This document shows positions 58,075 through 64,000 of a stretch of 64,000 nucleotides of DNA, piece by piece. A program made the translations under genes and the position numbers. The notes under the pieces were generated by a model that made no database searches, was not told where the DNA came from, and saw only the letters and a list, made by a program, of their open reading frames with translations. The DNA lies in NCBI GenBank assembly GCA_035318745.1, contig DATHEA010000002.1:124001-188000 (forward strand). Reading direction: 5' to 3'. Within the stretch, counting starts at the first letter, position 1; every line of letters begins with the position of its first letter. Source of the stretch: VRUE01 sp035318745 (GTDB lineage: Bacteria; Actinomycetota; Thermoleophilia; Solirubrobacterales; 70-9).

Positions 58075-60935
58075 ACCGCTTCACCGCAGTCCTGGCCACC
58101 GCGTTTGTCCTGGCGCTGACGGTCGTCCCCGTGGCCCAGGCCGACTTCGGCATCCAGAACCTCGACGTCGGCTTCGAAAACGAAGATGGCTCCCCCGCCA
58201 CCCAGGCCGGCTCCCACCCCTTTGCGGTGACCACCGACTTCGCCGTCAACACGATCATCCACCCCGAATTCGGCAAGGTCCCAGACGAGGAGCTGAAGAC
58301 CCTGCGGGTGGCGCTGCCCGCCGGCTTTACCGGCAGCCCGCTGGCGACGCCCAAGTGCGCCACGGCGGACTTCCTCACCCAGGACGACAGTGGCCAGCTC
58401 GCCTGCCCCGACTCGACCGCGGTGGGTGCTGCCACCGCCCTGTTCGGCGACCCGGACAACGACATCGCGGGCCCCGCCTACAACCTCGTCCCGCCGCCTG
58501 GAGTGGTGGCGCGGATCGGCTTCTTCGTCTACCAGGTGCCGGTGACGATTGAAGTCGGCGTAAGCCCAGCGCCCCCCTACAATGTCGCCTCGGGCCTCGT
58601 CAACGTCTCCCAGGCGGTCGAGGTCTACGGCGGCAGCCTCACCCTCTGGGGCGACCCCGCCGACCCCGCCCACGATTCCCTTCGTGGCCACTGCCTCTCC
58701 AAGACCATCCCTCCGGAGGGGGGATATCTCTCCGATGGCATCTGTCCCACCAACACCCCGAAGATCCCCTTCCTCGTCATGCCGCGCTCCTGCACCGGCC
58801 CCCTCGAGACCGTCTTCGAAGCGATCTCCTGGCAGAGTCCCTTTGCCCCGCCGGTCGTCGGATCGGTGCTGAGCCACGACGACGCGGAACCGCCCAACCC
58901 ACAGGGGGAGACCGGTTGCTCGAAACTCGGCTTCTCCCCCACGGTCGACTCCAAGGCGACCACCTCGCAGGCGGAGAGCGGATCGGGCCTCGACTTCCGC
59001 GTCGACTTCCAGGACGAAGGGCTGATGAACCCGAGCGGCCTCGCTCAGTCCGACATCAAGAAAGCCGTGGTCAGCTTGCCCGAGGGGATGACCGTCAACC
59101 CCTCGGTCGCGGAAGGGTTGGACGTCTGCCCCCCCGCCCAGCTGGATCGTGAGACGGTCCATTCGGCTCCCGGCGAAGGTTGCCCCAACGCCTCGAGGCT
59201 CGGCACCGTGCAAGTAAAGACGCCCCTGGTCGAAGAAGCGATCGACGGCTCTGTCTTCCTGGCTCAGCAGGACGACCCGGCAACCAGCACCCCAGGAGCC
59301 GAGAACCCGTTCGACTCCCTCCTGGCCTTCTACATCGTGCTCAAGAACCCGAACCTGGGAGTGATGGTCAAGCTGCCGGCGAGGATCGACCCCGATCCCC
59401 GAACCGGTCAACTCGTCACCACTTTGGACGACACTCCCCAGGTTCCCTTCTCCAGCTTTGACTTCCACTTCCGCGAAGGGGCAAGGGCGCCGCTGGTCAC
59501 GCCGCCGAGCTGCGACTCGAACCCCGCGACCGCGGAGCTCGACCCCTACACCACGGTGGCCGAATTCACCCCCTGGGCCAACCCGGCCGACGTCCTCACC
59601 ACCACTTCGTCCTTCAAGATCACCTCTGGAGTCGGCGGAGGGCCCTGTCCCCCGGGAGGCGTGCCCCCCTTCAAACCCCAGTTCGAAGCCGGAGCGGTCA
59701 ACAACAACGCCGGCAGCTTCAGCCCCTTCAACATGCGCCTGATCCGCTCTGACGGAGAACAGGACATGACGAAGTTCTCCGCGGTCCTCCCCCCGGGCCA
59801 GCTCGGCTCGTTGGCGGGGGTCGGCAAATGCCCCGATGCAGCGGTTGACATCGCCAAGTCAAAGACCGGACGCCAAGAGCTTGCCTCGCCAAGTTGCCCA
59901 GCCAACTCGTTGATAGGCCACACCTTGGCCGGAGCGGGAGTCGGGGGAGCCCTCACCTACGTGGGCGGCCAGATCTACCTGGCCGGCCCCTACAAAGGCG
60001 CACCGCTGAGCGTGATCTCGATCACCCCGGCTGTCGCGGGTCCCTTCGACGCGGGAACCGTGGTCGTCAGGCTCGGCCTCGACCTCAACCCGAAGACCGC
60101 GGAAGTCGAAGTCGACGGCGCGGCCTCCGATCCGATCCCCCACATTTTGAAGGGCATCGTCCTGAAAGTCAGGGACCTGAGGGTCTACGTCGACAGATCC
60201 AATTTCACCCTGAACCCGACCTCATGCGATGAATCGAAGGTGAGAGCGACCCTCTTTGGCTCCTACCTCGACGTCTTCAGCCCTGCCGACGACGTCCCGG
60301 TCGACCTTGCGACCAGATACCAGGCCGCCAACTGTCTGAACCTCGGCTTCAAGCCCAAGCTCGACTTCAAGTTGAAGGGCGGCACCAAGCGGGGCGGACA
60401 CCCGGGCCTGACCGCCACCTACACTCCGCGCAAGGGCGATGCGAACGTCAAAGGGCTGGTGGTGCGCCTACCGAGATCGGCATTCCTCGACCAAGGCCAC
60501 ATCAGGACTATCTGCACCCGCGTTCAGTTCGCGGCAGACGCCTGCCCCCAGGGAGCGCAGTACGGCTTCATCAAGGCGTTCACGCCTTTGCTGGACGAAC
60601 CGCTCGAAGGTCCTGTCTACCTCAGGTCCTCAACGCACAAGCTGCCCGATCTGGTCTTCGACCTGCACGGACTCGTCGACGTCGAGGTCGCGACCAGGAT
60701 CGACTCGGTCAACGGTGGGATCAGGGCGACGATCGAAGACGCGCCCGATGCGCCGCTCTCCAAAGTCGTCTTGCAGATGCAGGGCGCCAAGAAGGGCTTG
60801 ATCATCAACAGCCGCAACCTCTGTGGGGCGAAGTACAGAGCGGACGTGCGGGTCGTAGGGCATAACGGCAAGGAGCTCAACGTCAATCCCGTGATGAGAG
60901 CCGATTGTGGGAAGGGCCGCAAACGCCTGCGGTAG
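58071..60935 (+). CDS. Large secreted protein of unknown function
   Basis: 954 aa with a clear signal peptide (MNRFTAVLATAFVLALTVVPVAQA). Mostly beta-rich, with several Cys and repeated themes such as LPAGFTGSPLATPKCATADF, LPEGMTVNPSVAEGLDVCPP and LPPGQLGSLAGVGKCPDAAV, which look like diverged copies of one unit about 250-350 residues apart. The tail ends CGKGRKRLR, basic and Cys-containing like its upstream neighbour. Coupled to the beta-propeller gene by ATGA. Not assigned to a known enzyme family. Confidence 0.75.
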   Translation: MNRFTAVLATAFVLALTVVPVAQADFGIQNLDVGFENEDGSPATQAGSHPFAVTTDFAVNTIIHPEFGKVPDEELKTLRVALPAGFTGSPLATPKCATADFLTQDDSGQLACPDSTAVGAATALFGDPDNDIAGPAYNLVPPPGVVARIGFFVYQVPVTIEVGVSPAPPYNVASGLVNVSQAVEVYGGSLTLWGDPADPAHDSLRGHCLSKTIPPEGGYLSDGICPTNTPKIPFLVMPRSCTGPLETVFEAISWQSPFAPPVVGSVLSHDDAEPPNPQGETGCSKLGFSPTVDSKATTSQAESGSGLDFRVDFQDEGLMNPSGLAQSDIKKAVVSLPEGMTVNPSVAEGLDVCPPAQLDRETVHSAPGEGCPNASRLGTVQVKTPLVEEAIDGSVFLAQQDDPATSTPGAENPFDSLLAFYIVLKNPNLGVMVKLPARIDPDPRTGQLVTTLDDTPQVPFSSFDFHFREGARAPLVTPPSCDSNPATAELDPYTTVAEFTPWANPADVLTTTSSFKITSGVGGGPCPPGGVPPFKPQFEAGAVNNNAGSFSPFNMRLIRSDGEQDMTKFSAVLPPGQLGSLAGVGKCPDAAVDIAKSKTGRQELASPSCPANSLIGHTLAGAGVGGALTYVGGQIYLAGPYKGAPLSVISITPAVAGPFDAGTVVVRLGLDLNPKTAEVEVDGAASDPIPHILKGIVLKVRDLRVYVDRSNFTLNPTSCDESKVRATLFGSYLDVFSPADDVPVDLATRYQAANCLNLGFKPKLDFKLKGGTKRGGHPGLTATYTPRKGDANVKGLVVRLPRSAFLDQGHIRTICTRVQFAADACPQGAQYGFIKAFTPLLDEPLEGPVYLRSSTHKLPDLVFDLHGLVDVEVATRIDSVNGGIRATIEDAPDAPLSKVVLQMQGAKKGLIINSRNLCGAKYRADVRVVGHNGKELNVNPVMRADCGKGRKRLR

Positions 60936-60937
60936 TC

Positions 60938-62101
60938 GTGCCGGCGCGGCTCGCCGAGCGACTGAGGGCTCGTCACGCTGAGATCGAGGAGGCGCTGCGG
61001 GCACGGGTCTACGCGATCTCGGACCCCGGTGAGGCCGTCGACCCCGAATACACCGCCGGGCTGCGCACCGCGATCGAAGAAGCGTTGGATTACGGCCTCG
61101 CAGGAATCGAAGCGGCGGCCGAGCACCTCCCGCCGATTCCCCCGACGCTGCTGGCGCAAGCCCGCATTGCCGCTCGCAACGAAATCAATCTCGACACAGT
61201 CTTACGCCGCTATTTTGGCGGCTACGCCCTGCTGGGCGACTTCCTGATCGATGCGGCTCACGCCGAGGAGATGAGCGGACCGGTCCTGAAGCGGCTTCTG
61301 CGCACCCAGGCCACCCTCTTCGACCGCCTGATTGCCGCCGTCAGCGAGGAGTATGGACGCGAGCGCGAGACCCGGGCAAGCTCCGCCGCCGAGCGTCGCC
61401 TTGCTTGCGTGAAAAGGCTCCTGAATGGGGAATTCGTCGACCCATCCGAGTTGAACTATGACCTCGAGGCCTCGCACCTCGCGGCAATAGTCAAAGGCCC
61501 AGAGGCCATCTCGGCCCTCGACGGGCTCGCCGCCATCCTCGACCGGCGTCTCCTGGCGGTCCAAAGCGACGATGTGACCATCTGGGCATGGTTCGGCGGA
61601 AGGCACAAGCTCCAGCCCGATGAGATCGAGCGGGCCATCTCGCGCCATTGGCCCGAGCGACTCCCTCTCACGATTGGAGAGCCCGCCCAGGGATTGGCCG
61701 GCTGGCGCTTCACGCACCGGCAGGCTAGGGCGGCGCTACCGGTCGCCGCACATACCCCGAAGGCCTTCACGCGCTACGCGGACGTCGCCCTGCTCGCCTC
61801 GATGCTCCAGGACGACCTGCTTACCACCTCGCTTCGCCAGATATATCTGGCACCGCTCCTGGAGGACTGTGACAGGGGAGCGGTGCATCGCGAGAGTCTT
61901 CGTGCCTACCTCGATGCCAACTGCAACGTCTCCTCTGCCGCCGCAGCGCTGGGAGTGAACCGGCACACGGTGACCAGCCACCTGCGCATCATCGAGGAGC
62001 GCCTTGGACGCCCGCTGAATACCTGTACGGCCGAGGTCGATGCAGCTCTACGTCTCGAGGCTCTTGACTCTCCTCTCCTGCCCTATGCGTCCATTTTCTG
62101 A
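60938..62101 (+). CDS. PucR/CdaR-type transcriptional regulator
   Basis: 387 aa from GTG 60938, three bases after the preceding stop. The N-terminal part resembles the RsbR-like helical domain of PucR regulators (RARHAEIEEALRARVYAI, LRRYFGGYALLGDF); a GGDEF-like middle is weak; the C-terminus has the PucR helix-turn-helix LRAYLDANCNVSSAAAALGVNRHTVTSHLRIIEERLGRPL. The tight spacing puts a regulator on the transcript of two exported proteins. Confidence 0.85.
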   Translation: MPARLAERLRARHAEIEEALRARVYAISDPGEAVDPEYTAGLRTAIEEALDYGLAGIEAAAEHLPPIPPTLLAQARIAARNEINLDTVLRRYFGGYALLGDFLIDAAHAEEMSGPVLKRLLRTQATLFDRLIAAVSEEYGRERETRASSAAERRLACVKRLLNGEFVDPSELNYDLEASHLAAIVKGPEAISALDGLAAILDRRLLAVQSDDVTIWAWFGGRHKLQPDEIERAISRHWPERLPLTIGEPAQGLAGWRFTHRQARAALPVAAHTPKAFTRYADVALLASMLQDDLLTTSLRQIYLAPLLEDCDRGAVHRESLRAYLDANCNVSSAAAALGVNRHTVTSHLRIIEERLGRPLNTCTAEVDAALRLEALDSPLLPYASIF

Positions 62102-62254
62102 CGCCGAGTCGACACAGTCGAGGTGGGCGCTGAAATAGACAGGCTGGCGCTCCGGTCATCCACATTGGCTGGGCGCCTATAGGCCAGCGCAGGAGAGGCT
62201 AAGAGCCTACTCGCCCGCGGCGTACTGCGCCGCCTTGAATAAGGAGAGGTAATA

Positions 62255-63478
62255 GTGAGATTGACGAAGCTCATGGGGCTCGCCATCGGCATGGCGATGC
62301 TCATCACTGCTGTGGCCGGAGCAACCTCCGCCTCAGCCGCCCAGTTCCGAGCGGAAGAATATCCAACGTCGCTCAAAGGAACCCAAACCAGCACCTACAA
62401 ACTTAAGGCCGGAAATAACGCCAGCTTGCAGTGCTCGACAGTCAATGAGACCGCGACGCTGTCCGCCCCGGCAAGTTCGGTCACTATGACACCCGAACTG
62501 AAAGTCTGCCAATTTGCCGGCACCAATGCAACTGTCACGATCAACAGCTGCCAATACGTGCTGAACAGTACGAGTGAATCGGAATACCCTCAATATGACG
62601 AACCGCCGCCCGCGGTTCCGGCGACGTTCGCTGTCGCATGCAGTGTGCCAGGCGACGCGATCGAAATCAAAGTCCTCGGCGGCTGCATCCTCAAGGTCCC
62701 CGCGCAGACCGGTCTTCAGGCCAGCCTGACGGACTCCAAATTCACAGATAGAAGCAGCAATCGCAATATCACGCAGTCGGTCAACGCAACCGGCGTGAAG
62801 TACTCTTCGACGAGCTGCCTGGGGTTGTCGAATGGACTGCATGAAGACGGCACTTGGACCGGTTCGTCGGTTCTCACCGGTGCCAACGGCGGCTACGCGG
62901 TCGGTGTGTATCTCGCCAACCAGCAAATCGAACCTCCGCTCGTGTTCTCGACCGAAGGCTACTCCTGGAGTATCGAATCGGAATCTGCCGTGGAAATGAA
63001 GATGAACATGGGTGGGACTGGCATCGAATGCAGCGCGTTCAAAGCAAACGGCAGCTTGCCGGTCGCCAGCGATAGGCTGGGTCTCAGCGTGTCGCAGTGG
63101 ACCTGCGCCCTGGGAAATCAATTCAACGTCAACATGAACGGGTGTACGCTCGAGGCTCAGGCGACCGGCAAGGGACACTCGAGCGCCTGGGGAGTGCTGA
63201 ATGTGAATTGCCCGGGCGGAGCGGCGATTACGTTTAGCGCGCTGTGGGGTACGTGCAATGTGTCAATTCCGGCACAGACGAATCGCAGCGGCCTGACGTT
63301 CGAAACGATCGGCTCCGGAGCATCGCGGAAGGTCGATGTTGGCATGAATGTCACGGGACTGAAATACACCGGAAGCTCGGGGTTATCGTGGTGCCAGGGA
63401 ACCCACGAAGATCTCTCGTTGACCCTGGAACACCTGAAACTCCAGAGTCCTGGTCAGGGGTTCTTCATCATCATCTAG
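62255..63478 (+). CDS. Secreted Cys-rich protein with internal duplication
   Basis: 407 aa from GTG 62255 (AAGGAGAGG upstream). Signal peptide MRLTKLMGLAIGMAMLITAV, cleaved near ASA-A. The mature part holds two related halves (about 30-215 and 228-405), matched by FRAEEY/FSTEGY, VPAQTG/IPAQTN, NATGVKYSS/NVTGLKYTG and a similar spacing of Cys pairs. No family is recognised. The gap 62102-62254 shows no gene. A strong terminator follows. Confidence 0.75.
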   Translation: MRLTKLMGLAIGMAMLITAVAGATSASAAQFRAEEYPTSLKGTQTSTYKLKAGNNASLQCSTVNETATLSAPASSVTMTPELKVCQFAGTNATVTINSCQYVLNSTSESEYPQYDEPPPAVPATFAVACSVPGDAIEIKVLGGCILKVPAQTGLQASLTDSKFTDRSSNRNITQSVNATGVKYSSTSCLGLSNGLHEDGTWTGSSVLTGANGGYAVGVYLANQQIEPPLVFSTEGYSWSIESESAVEMKMNMGGTGIECSAFKANGSLPVASDRLGLSVSQWTCALGNQFNVNMNGCTLEAQATGKGHSSAWGVLNVNCPGGAAITFSALWGTCNVSIPAQTNRSGLTFETIGSGASRKVDVGMNVTGLKYTGSSGLSWCQGTHEDLSLTLEHLKLQSPGQGFFIII

Positions 63479-63509
63479 CCCCGAGCAGCGGTAGATCAAG
63501 CAGTGAGTA

Positions 63510-63547
63510 GGGCCGGGGCGCCAGTTTGGCGCCCCGGCCCTTGTTCT
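63510..63547 (+). terminator. Intrinsic terminator
   Basis: A 14-bp perfect stem (63510-63523 with 63527-63540) with the three-base loop GTT, followed by TTGTTCT. It ends the secreted Cys-rich gene. Confidence 0.9.
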
Positions 63548-63714
63548 GGGCGGGGGGCCGCCATCTTCGACCGGCCTACGCGGCTGGCCCTGCGGGCTCT
63601 CGTTCCCGGTGGGCCCACCAGCTCGCCGGGGTTGACAAGAAGCCAGCCTCGGCGAATTGCCGAAATTAGAAATCTCTTCCCTCTTTCAGGTACTAAGGGT
63701 AACCTTGTCTTGCA

Positions 63715-64000
63715 ATGACCGAGGAAAGAGCAGTTGGGCGGCGGTTGCCGCCGGGATCTCATGGGATCCCGGTGGACGTCGTCGAGCGCAATCAGCGCGA
63801 ACGGCTGGTTGCGGCGATGGCGGAGGTCTGTGCCGAGCGAGGGTATGCCGAGGCGGCGGTCTCCGCGGCGGCGAAGCGGGCCGGGGTCTCCACTCTCACC
63901 TTCTACAAGCAGTTCGCCGACAAGCGGGACTGCATGCTTGCAGCCCATCGCCAGCTCTTGGAACGGCTGTTGGAGGCGGTCGATCGGGCGCGTGAGGAAG
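63715..64000 (+). CDS. TetR-family transcriptional regulator, truncated by the window end
   Basis: At least 95 residues from ATG 63715 with no stop before 64000. Arm LPPGSHGIPVDVVERNQRER, then the helix-turn-helix ERGYAEAAVSAAAKRAGVSTLTFYKQFADKRDCMLAAH. The arm places it with the four other PPGRHG-type TetR proteins of this window. The upstream AGGTACTAAGGGTAACCT (63688-63705) is an imperfect palindrome and may be its operator. Confidence 0.85.
   Translation, partial: MTEERAVGRRLPPGSHGIPVDVVERNQRERLVAAMAEVCAERGYAEAAVSAAAKRAGVSTLTFYKQFADKRDCMLAAHRQLLERLLEAVDRAREE

Overview
The window looks like the origin region of a high-GC actinobacterium, most likely class Thermoleophilia (Solirubrobacterales or a relative). 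This is inferred from the rpmH-dnaA-dnaN-recF-gyrB-gyrA order, the actinobacterial kinase/FHA/phosphatase/RodA/PBP cluster, the TetR-rich accessory content and large secreted proteins with the LPDCRAYEMVSP-type motif; no rRNA or tRNA is present to confirm it.

Layout. 1-855 (minus): yidC (cut by the window edge), yidD, rnpA, rpmH. 955-10090 (plus): dnaA, a short oriC-like gap, dnaN, recF, dciA-like, gyrB, gyrA. 10285-12872: an HNH endonuclease, pheA and a membrane-anchored CARDB protein. 12928-22086 (plus): a cell-wall growth and signalling operon (PknA-like kinase, fhaA, fhaB, pstP, rodA, pbpA, pknB with four PASTA domains, ddl). 22129-23253: a Panacea-type toxin-antitoxin pair with a palindromic operator and a small ribbon-helix-helix-like gene. 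23335-28794 (minus): a second sensor kinase, purM, a Fic protein with iterated operators, uppP and a DedA protein. 28853-40567: an envelope polysaccharide locus (sugar dehydratase/epimerase, LytR_C protein, FlgD-Ig protein, O-antigen ligase, flippase, three glycosyltransferases, initiating sugar transferase, GNAT and FemAB-like proteins). 40573-44224: a DUF3105 protein, an alpha/beta hydrolase, metF and a crotonase. 44221-52809: a TetR regulator cluster (seven genes, eight domains) interrupted by pyrF, a nucleotidyltransferase module and an AAA/DUF4143 ATPase. 53075-63478: secreted proteins (collagen-like, beta-propeller, a 954-aa repeat-like protein, a Cys-rich duplicated protein) and a PucR-type regulator. 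A further TetR gene runs off the end.

The most unusual signals are structural. (a) Two copies of a 104-bp palindromic element lie in opposite orientation inside the O-antigen ligase gene; both are translated, and each keeps perfectly or wobble-paired arms. (b) A repeat with a roughly 92-bp conserved core sits just after two genes, flanked in each case by different but self-complementary arms. (c) fhaA has no ATG/GTG/TTG start and lies in frame behind the TAG of the preceding kinase; uppP also lacks a standard start. (d) Glutamate codons switch from GAG in cytoplasmic domains to GAA in extracytoplasmic domains, even within single genes. (e) A terminator-like hairpin lies immediately upstream of the likely gyrB start. 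(f) Five TetR proteins share a PPGRHGLPRE-like N-terminal arm, and one gene encodes two TetR domains in tandem.
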